From Streptomyces olivaceoviridis (lineage in GTDB: Bacteria > Actinomycetota > Actinomycetes > Streptomycetales > Streptomycetaceae), in NCBI RefSeq assembly GCF_014650115.1, contig NZ_BMUI01000001.1, positions 744,001 to 808,000 on the forward strand: a stretch of 64,000 nt of DNA, read 5' to 3'. Of the stretch, positions 35,669 through 44,497 are shown piece after piece; the first letter of the stretch is position 1; each line of letters begins with the position of its first letter. The position numbers and the translations under genes are program-made. Below the pieces are notes generated by a model. It did no database searches. It had not been told where the DNA came from and saw only the letters and a program-made list of their open reading frames with translations.

Positions 35669-36241
35669 TCAGTTGAGCGACGGGTCGTCCGGGTACGTGG
35701 CCACCATCGCGAGCTCGTTGCGCTGGCGGCGCAGCACCTCGCGCCAGAGTCTCTCCGGGGCCGGGGAGGACACGTCGCCCGGCTCGGACTCGACGACGTA
35801 CCAGGCACCCTCCACCAGCTCGTCCTCCAGCTGGCCCGGGCCCCAGCCGGCGTACCCGGCGAAGATCCTCAGGGAGCCGACGGCGGAGGCGATCAGTTCC
35901 GGAGGGGCCTCCAGGTCGACCAGTCCGATCGCGCCGTGCACCCGCCGCCAGCCGAGCGGCGCGCCGTCCCCGTCCGCGCCGCCGGGGATCACGGCGACGC
36001 CGAGCGCCGAGTCCAGCGAGACGGGGCCGCCCTGGAAGACGACGCCGGGCTCACCGGCGAGGTCGGCCCAGTCCTCCAGGATGTCGCCGACGACGACCGG
36101 GGTGGGCCGGTTGAGGACGACACCGAGGGAGCCCTCCTCGTCGTGGTCGAGAAGGAGCACCACCGCACGGTCGAAGTTCGGGTCCGCCAGGGCGGGGGTG
36201 GCCACGAGCAGCCGCCCTGTGAGCGAGGACACCTCGGTCAT
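35669..36241 (-). CDS. yqgE: YqgE/AlgH (DUF179/UPF0301) family protein
   Basis: 190 aa. Family signatures are all present: LLVATPALADPNFDRAVVLLLDHDEEGSLGVVLNRP at the start, then VFQGGPVSLDSALGVA, and RIFAGYAGWGPGQLEDELVEGAWY in the C-terminal half. Members are conserved in many bacteria, with no clear biochemical role; some are linked to transcriptional control or to the Holliday-junction resolvase operon. Start at 36241 (MTEVSS) gives the usual length; ATG 36250 (MSG) is an alternative. It is divergent from murA. Confidence 0.92.
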   Translation of the reverse strand: MTEVSSLTGRLLVATPALADPNFDRAVVLLLDHDEEGSLGVVLNRPTPVVVGDILEDWADLAGEPGVVFQGGPVSLDSALGVAVIPGGADGDGAPLGWRRVHGAIGLVDLEAPPELIASAVGSLRIFAGYAGWGPGQLEDELVEGAWYVVESEPGDVSSPAPERLWREVLRRQRNELAMVATYPDDPSLN

Positions 36242-36520
36242 GCCAGACATGATCCCGCATCTTCCCCCGGAGTGGGGAGCCAATCGGGGGCACGGGAGTG
36301 AAGGCAGCTCAGAGCGTACGGGAGCGACCCCGGCGCACGTCCCCGCGCCGGTGACCCCATGTGCCCGGCAGGGAACGGTTCGTGTTGTGACACAGCTATG
36401 ACGCGGCTGGGCGGTACGTGGACTTACGGGCGGGGGGTGATCGGCGATTACCCTGTCTTCCCGGCCCGTGCGCACAGTGATCGGCCGCCCCCCTGACCAA
36501 CTCATCGGAACGCGAGATTC

Positions 36521-37861
36521 ATGACCGTCAACGACGATGTCCTGCTTGTCCACGGCGGAACCCCGCTGGAGGGCGAGATCCGTGTCCGCGGTGCGAAGAA
36601 CCTCGTACCGAAGGCCATGGTCGCCGCCCTGCTGGGCAGCGAACCGAGCCGACTGCGCAATGTTCCGGACATCCGTGACGTGCGGGTCGTCCGCGGCCTG
36701 CTCCAGCTGCACGGGGTGACGGTCCGTCCGGGCGAGGAGCCCGGCGAACTGGTGATGGACCCGACGCGGGTCGAGAGCGCCAACGTGGCTGACATCGATG
36801 CCCACGCGGGTTCCAGCCGTATCCCGATCCTCTTCTGCGGTCCGCTGCTGCACCGCCTCGGCCACGCCTTCATCCCGGGCCTCGGCGGCTGCGACATCGG
36901 CGGCCGGCCCATCGACTTCCACTTCGACGTGCTGCGGCAGTTCGGCGCGACCATCGAGAAGCGGGCCGACGGGCAGTACCTGGAGGCCCCGCAGCGGCTG
37001 CGCGGCACGAAGATCCGGCTGCCGTACCCGTCCGTGGGCGCGACGGAGCAGGTGCTGCTGACGGCCGTACTGGCCGAAGGCGTCACGGAGTTGTCCAACG
37101 CGGCCGTCGAGCCGGAGATCGAGGACCTCATCTGCGTGTTGCAGAAGATGGGCGCGATCATCGCGATGGACACCGACCGCACGATCCGCATCACGGGTGT
37201 GGAGAAGCTCGGCGGGTACACCCACCGCGCCCTTCCGGACCGCCTGGAGGCCGCGTCCTGGGCCTCCGCGGCGCTCGCGACCAACGGCAACATCTACGTC
37301 CGCGGCGCCCAGCAGCGCTCGATGATGACGTTCCTGAACACCTACCGGAAGGTGGGCGGTGCCTTCGAGATCGACGACGAGGGCATCCGGTTCTGGCACC
37401 CGGGCGGCCAGCTGAAGTCCATCGCGCTGGAGACGGACGTGCACCCCGGTTTCCAGACCGACTGGCAGCAGCCGCTGGTGGTGGCCCTGACCCAGGCCAC
37501 GGGCCTGTCCATCATCCACGAGACGGTCTACGAGTCCCGCCTCGGCTTCACCTCGGCGCTGAACCAGATGGGCGCCCACATCCAGCTCTACCGCGAGTGC
37601 CTGGGCGGCTCCGCCTGCCGCTTCGGCGCGCGCAACTTCCTGCACTCCGCGGTCGTCTCGGGCCCCACCAAGCTCCAGGGCGCCGACCTGATCATCCCCG
37701 ACCTGCGCGGCGGCTTCTCGTACCTCATCGCGGCCCTGGCCGCCGAGGGCACGTCCCGCGTCCACGGCATCGACCTGATCAACCGCGGCTACGAGAACTT
37801 CATGGAAAAGCTCGTGGAACTGGGCGCGAAGGTCGAACTGCCGGGCAAGGCCCTCGGCTAG
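36521..37861 (+). CDS. murA: UDP-N-acetylglucosamine 1-carboxyvinyltransferase MurA
   Basis: 446 aa. It catalyses the first committed step of peptidoglycan synthesis, transferring enolpyruvate from PEP to UDP-GlcNAc in the cytoplasm. Visible motifs are RVRGAKNLVPKAM at the N-terminus, LGGCDIGGRPID with the catalytic Cys, and the PDLRGGFSYLIAAL segment. The Cys, rather than the mycobacterial Asp, at the active site predicts fosfomycin sensitivity of this enzyme. The leader 36251-36520 between yqgE and murA should hold two divergent promoters. A 19-bp terminator follows. Confidence 0.97.
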   Translation: MTVNDDVLLVHGGTPLEGEIRVRGAKNLVPKAMVAALLGSEPSRLRNVPDIRDVRVVRGLLQLHGVTVRPGEEPGELVMDPTRVESANVADIDAHAGSSRIPILFCGPLLHRLGHAFIPGLGGCDIGGRPIDFHFDVLRQFGATIEKRADGQYLEAPQRLRGTKIRLPYPSVGATEQVLLTAVLAEGVTELSNAAVEPEIEDLICVLQKMGAIIAMDTDRTIRITGVEKLGGYTHRALPDRLEAASWASAALATNGNIYVRGAQQRSMMTFLNTYRKVGGAFEIDDEGIRFWHPGGQLKSIALETDVHPGFQTDWQQPLVVALTQATGLSIIHETVYESRLGFTSALNQMGAHIQLYRECLGGSACRFGARNFLHSAVVSGPTKLQGADLIIPDLRGGFSYLIAALAAEGTSRVHGIDLINRGYENFMEKLVELGAKVELPGKALG

Positions 37862-37870
37862 GATCACCGA

Positions 37871-37913
37871 CGTCGAAAGGGCGGCCCCCTCTGCGGGGGC
37901 CGCCCTTTCGACG
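37871..37913 (+). terminator. 19-bp murA terminator
   Basis: A perfect 19-bp inverted repeat (arms 37871-37889 and 37895-37913), 5-nt loop, starting 9 bp after the murA stop. Confidence 0.92.
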
Positions 37914-38043
37914 TCTTCGGCCGTTCGTGCCCGAAGGGGCGCGGGGAACTGCGCGGCCGGCCACGACCGGCCCGCAGTCACCCGCGGCGCTCCATGCCAC
38001 GGCGCTCGCGCTCCAGTGGGACGGCGCCTCGAAGCGGAGCTTC

Positions 38044-38325
38044 TTACTTGCCCTTGGCGGCTTCCTTGAGCTTGGAGCCCGCGGTGACCTTCACGCTGAA
38101 GCCGGCCGGGATGTTGATGGGCTCGCCGGTCTGCGGGTTGCGCGCGGTGCGAGCGGCACGGTGGGTGCGCTCGAAGGTCAGGAAGCCGGGGATGGTGACC
38201 TTCTCGTCGCCCTTGGCGACGATCTCGCCGACGGTCTCGGCGAACGCGGCCAGCACGGCGTCGGCGTCCTTGCGGGTCACCTCGGCGCGGTCGGCCAGCG
38301 CGGCCACCAGCTCACTGCGGTTCAT
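38044..38325 (-). CDS. hup: HU-family nucleoid protein (short HU)
   Basis: 93 aa, the length of classical HU. It has the MNRSELVAALADRAEVTRKDADAVL dimerisation helices, the GFLTFERTHRAARTARNPQTGEP DNA-binding arm containing the conserved NPxTG intercalating loop, and a terminal Lys-rich end (KVTAGSKLKEAAKGK). It lacks the long Lys/Ala-rich tail of the other Streptomyces HU (HupS), so it corresponds to the vegetative form, HupA. The ATG at 38325 has GGGAG 7 nt upstream. It converges on murA. Confidence 0.95.
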   Translation of the reverse strand: MNRSELVAALADRAEVTRKDADAVLAAFAETVGEIVAKGDEKVTIPGFLTFERTHRAARTARNPQTGEPINIPAGFSVKVTAGSKLKEAAKGK

Positions 38326-38647
38326 GTTGTTACTCCCGTATTTTTCTTGCCGTTGGGGTGTGCCACGCGGCGGAGCCGCCCGAGGCACTGCGATGCCGAT
38401 GCGCTCGCGCCCTTGGGGGTGCCCCCGGGGACGAAGGTCCCTGGGGGAGCATCCTGCCCCTACCTGCGGCGGGAAAGCCAATCCGGCACCCGTAGGAGTC
38501 GTGAGAACACCCTGGGGAGTCACACGAAAAGCGCCTGCTCGGCCGTCACCCTAGAGCGCGCCCGGCATCGCGGGGTTCCACGACGCGCCGGTGCGGGGGC
38601 CGCCGTGGTGATGCTCACAGCCCCCTGCACATTACGGCACGCCCTGA
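38326..38647. other. Gene-free region between HU and malic enzyme
   Basis: About 320 bp. Just upstream of the HU gene it is promoter-like and AT-richer (TTTTTCTT near 38341). Farther out (about 38409-38455) an imperfect inverted repeat (TGCCCCCGGGGAC / GTCCCTGGGGGAGCA) probably terminates malic enzyme transcription. No convincing ORF is present. Confidence 0.55.
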
Positions 38648-40063
38648 TCAGACGGTCGCCCCGGCCGCCTTGGCGGCCTCGCGGACCGCCCCGGCCACGG
38701 CGCCCGCGACCTTGTCGTTGAAGACGCTGGGGACGATGTAGTTCGGGTTCAGCTCGTCCTCGGTCACCACGTCGGCGAGGGCCTTCGCGGCGGCGAGCAT
38801 CATCTCGGTGTTGACCGTGCGGGACTGGGCGTCCAGCAGGCCGCGGAAGACGCCCGGGAAGACCAGCACGTTGTTGATCTGGTTCGGGAAGTCGGAGCGG
38901 CCGGTGGCCACGACGGCCGCGGTCTGCCGGGCGATCGCCGGGTCGACCTCGGGGTCCGGGTTCGCGAGCGCGAACACGATGGCACCCTCGGCCATGGCGG
39001 CCACGTCGGCGCCGTCCAGGACGTTCGGGGCGGAGACGCCGATGAAGACGTCGGCGCCGCGCACGGCCTCCTTCAGGGTGCCGGTGAGGCCCTCGGGGTT
39101 GGTGTTGTCGGCGATCCAGCGCAGCGGCGAGTCGGCCGGGGCGTTCACGAGGTCCTCGCGGTCGGCGTGCACGACCCCGTGGATGTCGGCGACGACGGCG
39201 TTCTTCACGCCGGCGGCGATCAGCAGCTTGAGGATGGCCGTGCCGGCCGCGCCGGCGCCGGACATGACGACCCGGATGTTCTGGATCGCCTTGTTCGTGA
39301 CCCGCAGGGCGTTGGTCAGGGCGGCGAGCACGACGATGGCGGTGCCGTGCTGGTCGTCGTGGAAGACGGGGATGTCGAGGGCCTCGCGCAGCCGGGCCTC
39401 GATCTCGAAGCAGCGCGGCGCGGAGATGTCCTCCAGGTTGATGCCGGCGAAGCCGGGGGCGATCGCCTTGACGATCTCCACGATCGCGTCGGTGTCCTGG
39501 GTGTCCAGGCAGATCGGCCAGGCGTCGATGCCGGCGAAGCGCTTGAAGAGGGCGGCCTTGCCCTCCATGACGGGCAGCGCGGCCTTGGGGCCGATGTTGC
39601 CGAGGCCGAGCACGGCGGAGCCGTCCGTCACGACCGCAACGGAGTTGCGCTTGATGGTGAGGCGGCGGGCGTCCTCGGGGTTCTCGGCGATGGCCATGCA
39701 GACCCGGGCCACACCGGGCGTGTAGACCATGGAGAGGTCGTCACGGTTGCGGATGGGGTGCTTCGACGCCATCTCGATCTTGCCGCCGAGGTGCATGAGG
39801 AACGTACGGTCCGAGACCTTGCCCAGGGTGACGCCCTCGATGCCGCGCAGCTTCTCGACGATCTCCTCGGCGTGGGCCGTGGAGGTGGCCGCGATGGTCA
39901 CGTCGATACGGAGCTTCTCGTGGCCGGACGCGGTGACGTCGAGGCCGGTCACCGAGCCTCCGGAGGACTCCACGGCGTTGGTGAGCTGCGAGACGGCGGT
40001 TCCGCTCGCGGGCACCTCCAGCCGGATCGTCATCGAGTAGGAGACGCTGGGCGCCGTTGCCAT
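38648..40063 (-). CDS. NAD-dependent malic enzyme with N-terminal ACT domain
   Basis: 471 aa. It decarboxylates malate to pyruvate, feeding pyruvate or acetyl-CoA supply. Residues about 1-80 form an ACT-like domain (TIRLEVPASGTAVSQLTNAVESSGGSVTGLDVT) suggesting amino-acid or metabolite regulation. The malic N-terminal domain (SMVYTPGVARVC, GLGNIGPKAALPVMEGKAALFKRFAGIDAWP) and the NAD-binding domain (VMSGAGAAGTAILKLL) follow. In S. coelicolor the syntenic SCO2951 is the NAD-dependent enzyme, distinct from an NADP form elsewhere. The gene is monocistronic between two gene-free regions. Confidence 0.93.
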   Translation of the reverse strand: MATAPSVSYSMTIRLEVPASGTAVSQLTNAVESSGGSVTGLDVTASGHEKLRIDVTIAATSTAHAEEIVEKLRGIEGVTLGKVSDRTFLMHLGGKIEMASKHPIRNRDDLSMVYTPGVARVCMAIAENPEDARRLTIKRNSVAVVTDGSAVLGLGNIGPKAALPVMEGKAALFKRFAGIDAWPICLDTQDTDAIVEIVKAIAPGFAGINLEDISAPRCFEIEARLREALDIPVFHDDQHGTAIVVLAALTNALRVTNKAIQNIRVVMSGAGAAGTAILKLLIAAGVKNAVVADIHGVVHADREDLVNAPADSPLRWIADNTNPEGLTGTLKEAVRGADVFIGVSAPNVLDGADVAAMAEGAIVFALANPDPEVDPAIARQTAAVVATGRSDFPNQINNVLVFPGVFRGLLDAQSRTVNTEMMLAAAKALADVVTEDELNPNYIVPSVFNDKVAGAVAGAVREAAKAAGATV

Positions 40064-40260
40064 GGCCGACTTCCTCTGCTTTCACCGTGTCGCGGGTTGT
40101 GCCGTCCGATCGTCGCACCTACCGCTCAGTACGTGGTAGTCGCCCTGGGTTACGGACGTTGTGTTCACGCGGGGTTTCCCGGCAGATGCTGATTTCGGAA
40201 AACCACTTCCACCATACGAGAAGTGATCGGTCGGGGAAAGAGGCACGCCGGGCAAAGAAA

Positions 40261-40292
40261 GAGACCCACGTCACTGTGGTGACGTGGGTCTC
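40261..40292 (-). terminator. Terminator of the HelD-type helicase gene
   Basis: The gene-free 40064-40439 holds this perfect 14-bp repeat (40261-40274 and 40279-40292, TGTG loop), about 150 bp after the helicase stop. The rest of the gap should contain the malic enzyme promoter. Confidence 0.85.
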
Positions 40293-40439
40293 CTGCGTTC
40301 ATGACACCGGCCCGCCATGCTCGCCTCGCGGCAAGTGGTCCCTCTGAGGGACGAAGGTTGGGCCCGGGGGCTTGGATCGGGCCGGTGCCACACCAAGGCT
40401 AACAAACGGATCCCGTAAGGCCATTCCCGTGCGGGAGGT

Positions 40440-42785
40440 TCAGTCCCTGAGGAGGTCCGGGACCCCCGCCGCGTCCGGCTCGTCCCGGTCCCCCGACACC
40501 ACCGTGAGCTGCTGGGTGGCCCGGGTCAGCGCCACGTACAGCACGCGCAGACCGGCCGGCGACTCGTCGGCGATCTCCGCGGGCGAGACGACGACCGTCG
40601 CGTCGTACTCCAGGCCCTTGGCCTCCAGGCTGCCGAGGGCCACCACCCGGTCGCCGAGCCCGGCCAGCCAGCGCCGGGCCTCCTCGCGCCGGTTCATCGC
40701 GACGACCACGCCGACCGTGCCGTCCACCAGCCCGAGCAGCCGCTCGGCCTCCGCGCCCACGGTCTTCTCCAGCACGTCTTCTACGACGGTGAAGCGCGGC
40801 TCCACGCCGGTGGAGCGCACCGCCGACGGCGCCTCGGAGCCGGGCATGGCGAGCGCCAGCACCTTGGCGGCCAGCTCGGCGATCTCGGCCGGGTTGCGGT
40901 AGTTCACGGTGAGCTGGAAGCGGCGCCGGGGCCGGGTGCCGAGGGCCTCGTCGCGGGCCTCGGCCGCCTCGTCCGGGTCGGACCAGGAGGACTGCGCCGG
41001 GTCGCCGACCACCGTCCAGGTGGCGTGCCGGCCGCGGCGGCCGACCATCCGCCACTGCATCGGCGTGAGGTCCTGCGCCTCGTCCACGATGACGTGCGCG
41101 TACTCGGTGCGCTCCTGCGCCAGCCGCTCGGCCCGCTCCCGCTGGGACTCCTCCCGCACCGGCATCAGTTCCTCCAGGCCGGTGAGCTGGTCCAGCGGGT
41201 CCAGCTCCCGCTTCCTGCGCGGCCGGGCCGGGGCGCCGAGGATCGCCTGGAGCTCGTCGAGCAGGGCGATGTCGTGCACGGAGTACCCGTCCCGCCTGAG
41301 CGAGCGGGCGACCTTGCGGACCTCGCCGGGGTTGAGGATCCGCCGGGCCCAGCGGCCGAGCCGCTTCTCGTCGGCCATGGCGGCGAGCACGGCCTTCGGG
41401 GTCAGCTCGGGCCACCAGGCGTCGAGGAAGGCGATGAAGGAGTCCTCGCCGGCGATGTCCTCGTCGAAGGAGGAGCGCAGCTCGGCGGCCAGCTCGGGGT
41501 CGGTGTGCCGGGCGGCGGCGCCGGAGCGGTCCCACAGGGCGTCCAGGAGCAGCTTGCGGGCGCGCGGGCGGAGCAGGTTGACGGGCGCGGTGCCGCCGAG
41601 GGCGGTCCGGCGGACGCGATCCAGCTCGTCGGCCTCCAGTTCCAGGCGGCGCCCGAAGGCGACGACGCGCAGGCGGCCGGGCGGACCGGCGACCGTGTCC
41701 TGCTCCGTGGCGTCCGCCGGAGCGGCCGGCCCCAGCTCCAGGGCGCCCCGGGCGGCCTTCCGGAGCACCTTCAGCATCCGGTACGAGCCCTTGGCGCGGG
41801 CCACGGCCGGGGAGTCGTACAGCGTGGCCCGCGCGCCGTCGACCAGCGAACCGATCGCGCGGATCGCGACCTGGCCCTCCTCGCCGAGCGAGGGCAGCAC
41901 GCCCTCGGTGTAGGCGACGAGCAGCGGGGTCGGGGAGACGATGAGGATGCCGCCCGCGTAGCGTCTGCGGTCCTGGTAGAGCAGGTAGGCCGCGCGGTGC
42001 AGGGCGACGGCGGTCTTGCCGGTGCCCGGCCCGCCCTCCACGTAGGTGATGGAGGCCGCGGGGGCCCGGATGACCAGGTCCTGCTCGGCCTGGATGGACG
42101 AGACGATGTCCCGCATGGTGTGGCCGCGGGCCTGGCCGAGGGCGGCCATCAGGGCGCCGTCGCCGATGACGGGCAGCTCGCCGCCGTCGAGGAAGGCCGT
42201 CAGCTCGGGCCGCATCAGGTCGTCCTCCACGCCGAGGACCCGGCGTCCCTTGGAGCGGATGACCCGGCGCCGCACCACCCGTCCCGGCTCCACGGGCGTG
42301 GCCCGGTAGAAGGGGGCGGCGGCGGGGGCCCGCCAGTCGATGACCAGCGGGGAGTAGTCCTCGTCCAGGACGCCGATGCGGCCGATGTGCAGCGTCTCGG
42401 CGATGTCGGCGGTGTTGTCCGGCCGCACGGCCCCCTCGGCCGGCTCGACCGCCGTGTAGGCCCCGTCGGGCCCCTTCTTGCCGTCCTTGCCGAGCAGCAG
42501 GTCGATCCGCCCGAAGAGGAAGTCCTCGAACTCGTTGTTGAGCCGGTTGAGGTGGATACCGGCCCGGAAGACCTGCGCGTCCCGTTCGGCGAGCGCGCCC
42601 GGGGTGCCCACCTGGCCGCGCTTGGCCGCGTCGTGCATCAGGAACTCGGCCTCGTGGATCTTCTCCTCCAGGCGCTGGTACACCCGGTCCAGGTGTTCCT
42701 GCTCGACGCTGATCTCTCGGTCGCGGACGGAATCCTGTGCGTCGTGTACCGAGCCGACCGCGGACTGCTGAACCTGAGCGGCCAC
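40440..42785 (-). CDS. helD: HelD-like RNA polymerase-associated SF1 helicase
   Basis: 781 aa. Motifs in order: an N-terminal coiled region (EQEHLDRVYQRLEEKIHEAEFLMHDA), Walker A in EGGPGTGKTAVALHRAAYLLY, a long HelD-specific insert, VIVDEAQDLTPMQW (Walker B), and VALTRATQQLTVV (motif VI). HelD removes stalled RNA polymerase and recycles it; some actinobacterial paralogues (HelR) confer rifampicin tolerance. No rifamycin-associated element is visible upstream, so it is the housekeeping type by that test. GTG start 42785, RBS GAAGGGGG. It lies downstream of the sigU/anti-sigma pair. Confidence 0.92.
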   Translation of the reverse strand: MAAQVQQSAVGSVHDAQDSVRDREISVEQEHLDRVYQRLEEKIHEAEFLMHDAAKRGQVGTPGALAERDAQVFRAGIHLNRLNNEFEDFLFGRIDLLLGKDGKKGPDGAYTAVEPAEGAVRPDNTADIAETLHIGRIGVLDEDYSPLVIDWRAPAAAPFYRATPVEPGRVVRRRVIRSKGRRVLGVEDDLMRPELTAFLDGGELPVIGDGALMAALGQARGHTMRDIVSSIQAEQDLVIRAPAASITYVEGGPGTGKTAVALHRAAYLLYQDRRRYAGGILIVSPTPLLVAYTEGVLPSLGEEGQVAIRAIGSLVDGARATLYDSPAVARAKGSYRMLKVLRKAARGALELGPAAPADATEQDTVAGPPGRLRVVAFGRRLELEADELDRVRRTALGGTAPVNLLRPRARKLLLDALWDRSGAAARHTDPELAAELRSSFDEDIAGEDSFIAFLDAWWPELTPKAVLAAMADEKRLGRWARRILNPGEVRKVARSLRRDGYSVHDIALLDELQAILGAPARPRRKRELDPLDQLTGLEELMPVREESQRERAERLAQERTEYAHVIVDEAQDLTPMQWRMVGRRGRHATWTVVGDPAQSSWSDPDEAAEARDEALGTRPRRRFQLTVNYRNPAEIAELAAKVLALAMPGSEAPSAVRSTGVEPRFTVVEDVLEKTVGAEAERLLGLVDGTVGVVVAMNRREEARRWLAGLGDRVVALGSLEAKGLEYDATVVVSPAEIADESPAGLRVLYVALTRATQQLTVVSGDRDEPDAAGVPDLLRD

Positions 42786-42839
42786 CGGGCCCCCTTCTGA
42801 CGTGCTGGGCAGCCGTCAACCGTACGCGAAGGGGGCCCG
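42786..42839 (-). promoter_or_regulatory. Hairpin containing the helD ribosome binding site
   Basis: A perfect 12-bp inverted repeat (arms 42786-42797 and 42828-42839; 30-nt loop) ends exactly one base before the helD start codon. The right arm (in mRNA sense GAAGGGGGCCCG) includes the helD Shine-Dalgarno, so folding should block initiation. It also fits a terminator for the upstream sigU operon. Confidence 0.6.
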
Positions 42840-42854
42840 TCGAAGCTACGTCGG

Positions 42855-43688
42855 CTACGCGTCCACCTGGACCAGCTTCTTGCCCTCGAACGTCACCACC
42901 TCGAAGTGGTCGATCTCATTGGGCTGGAAGGCCGCGGCCCCGCCGATGTAGAGCGGTTGCTTCGACTGCTCGGTCTTGGCGTCCGGGATGCCGTACCCCC
43001 AGTCGGGCACGGACCACGACGACATGGTCACGCGCTGCCCGTTCTTGGCGACGAGCACCAGGGAGCACTTCAGCGGACCCTTGACGTTCTTCAGCTCCAG
43101 GACCGCCTGGGTGCCCCAGTCCTTGCGCGCCAGGGCGACGGTCGCGCTGACGTGGGTCGACGCGTCCGTGGCGGACTTCTTGTCGGACATGGTCCGGAAC
43201 GTCGCCTGGGCCGGCGTCGCGGTGACCTGCCCGCCCCCGTCCGAGCCGCCGTTCACCGCCACCGCGGCCAGCGGCCCGGCGATGATCAGCGCGGCCGCCG
43301 CCGCGATCATGTAGAAGCTGCGCCGGCGCTTCTGGGCGCGCTTCTCGGCGACCTCGTCCACCAGCTTCTCCACCAGCCGCGGGCTGGGTTTGGCGGACAG
43401 CGACTCGCCGATCGCGGGCGTGCTGCCGGAGCCCGGCAGGTCCGCGAGCGCGGCCAGCATCGGCTCCATCCCGGCCAGCTCGTCCAGTTGCCGGGCGCAC
43501 CACTCGCAGCCGGCGAGATGGGCCTCGAAGGCGGTCGCCTCGGCGTCGTCGAGGATGCCGAGGGCGTAGGCGCCGACGGTCTCGTGCTCACTCGGCACCG
43601 AAGATCCCTGACTGGGGCTCATGGGCCCAGACATACCCGGACCACCCGGTCCGAATCCCTGCATTCCCCCGTACCCGCTGCTCATCAC
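42855..43688 (-). CDS. rsuA: Anti-sigma factor for SigU (zinc-binding, membrane-anchored)
   Basis: 277 aa. A Gly/Met-rich start is followed by an anti-sigma domain with the zinc motif EAHLAGCEWCARQL (H-x3-C-x2-C). A single helix (SFYMIAAAAALIIAGPLAAVAV, about residues 124-145) anchors it, leaving a C-terminal extracytoplasmic sensing domain (ASTHVSATVALARKDWGTQAVLEL...). It should sequester SigU until an envelope signal releases it. It overlaps the sigU stop (TGATG). S. coelicolor RsuA (SCO2953) is the syntenic protein. Confidence 0.9.
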   Translation of the reverse strand: MMSSGYGGMQGFGPGGPGMSGPMSPSQGSSVPSEHETVGAYALGILDDAEATAFEAHLAGCEWCARQLDELAGMEPMLAALADLPGSGSTPAIGESLSAKPSPRLVEKLVDEVAEKRAQKRRRSFYMIAAAAALIIAGPLAAVAVNGGSDGGGQVTATPAQATFRTMSDKKSATDASTHVSATVALARKDWGTQAVLELKNVKGPLKCSLVLVAKNGQRVTMSSWSVPDWGYGIPDAKTEQSKQPLYIGGAAAFQPNEIDHFEVVTFEGKKLVQVDA

Positions 43689-44263
43689 GCCGTCACCCCC
43701 CGCTCCTCCAGTGCCAGCTTCATCGACCGCAGGGCGTAGAACACCCGGGAACGGACCGTTCCGCTCGGTATGCCCAGTGTCTCGGCCGCCTCATTGACGG
43801 TACGCCCCTTGAAGTACGTCTCGACGAGCACCTCCCGGTGGGCCGGGGTCAGGTCGTCGAGCGCGTCCGACAGCGTCATCAGCCACAGCGCCTTGTCGAT
43901 CTCGTCCTCCGCGGGGATGACCTCCAGCGGCGACGGATCGACCTCCTGCGGCCGGGCCTGCCGGCTGCGGTGGCCGTCGATGACGATGCGGCGCGCGACC
44001 GTCACCAGCCAGGGGCGTACCGAACCGGTCGCCCGATTGAGCTGACCGGCGTTCTTCCAGGCACGGATGAGCGTTTCCTGTACGACGTCCTCGGCGCGCT
44101 GCCGGTCACCGGCGACCAGCCGCAGGACATACGCGAGCAGGGGTCCGGCGTGCTCCCGGTACAGCGCACGCATCAGCTCCTCATCCGGCTCCGAGGGCTG
44201 TGAGGACATGCGATGTCGGGCCCTCGCTCCACGTTCATTGGCCACGGCCGCATCCTTGCGCAC
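43685..44263 (-). CDS. sigU: ECF sigma factor SigU
   Basis: 192 aa. Sigma-70 region 2 (ELMRALYREHAGPLLAYVLRLV, DVVQETLIRAWKNA) and region 4 (LPAAHREVL-like TPAHREVLVETYFKG, then NEAAETLGIPSGTVRSRVFYALRSMK) are clear. Region 3 is absent, as in ECF sigmas. It directs envelope-stress or secretion-related promoters in Streptomyces. The GTG at 44263 is chosen because GGAGG is 5 nt upstream. It heads an operon with its anti-sigma gene. Confidence 0.94.
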   Translation of the reverse strand: MRKDAAVANERGARARHRMSSQPSEPDEELMRALYREHAGPLLAYVLRLVAGDRQRAEDVVQETLIRAWKNAGQLNRATGSVRPWLVTVARRIVIDGHRSRQARPQEVDPSPLEVIPAEDEIDKALWLMTLSDALDDLTPAHREVLVETYFKGRTVNEAAETLGIPSGTVRSRVFYALRSMKLALEERGVTA

Positions 44264-44497
44264 GCCCACCTCCGGTGTCCGGGGGTTCCCCCAGTCGGTC
44301 GCTCGCCCACCCGTACGGACGGGGGCGGCCCGGTGTTCAAACCCGGGGGGCGGATTTCTCGGGGGTGGTGTGACGAGCGGGACATGCGCACACATTCCCA
44401 CCGCGCGATCTCCACATCTCCGACACGTGGACGCGGTCGCCGGGAAATCCCCGTGTACGGGCCATCCAAACCCGCTGTTGCGGAAATCACTCCGGCC

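Noticed and set aside
35669-37981. 770-codon minus ORF spanning murA and yqgE
   Set aside because: Only its 3' end (YqgE) is real; the rest is antisense to murA.
42786-42850. Rifamycin-associated element upstream of helD
   Set aside because: I looked for the GGGGCTTGCGGCAAG-type dyad and did not find it; the dyad present is a different sequence.
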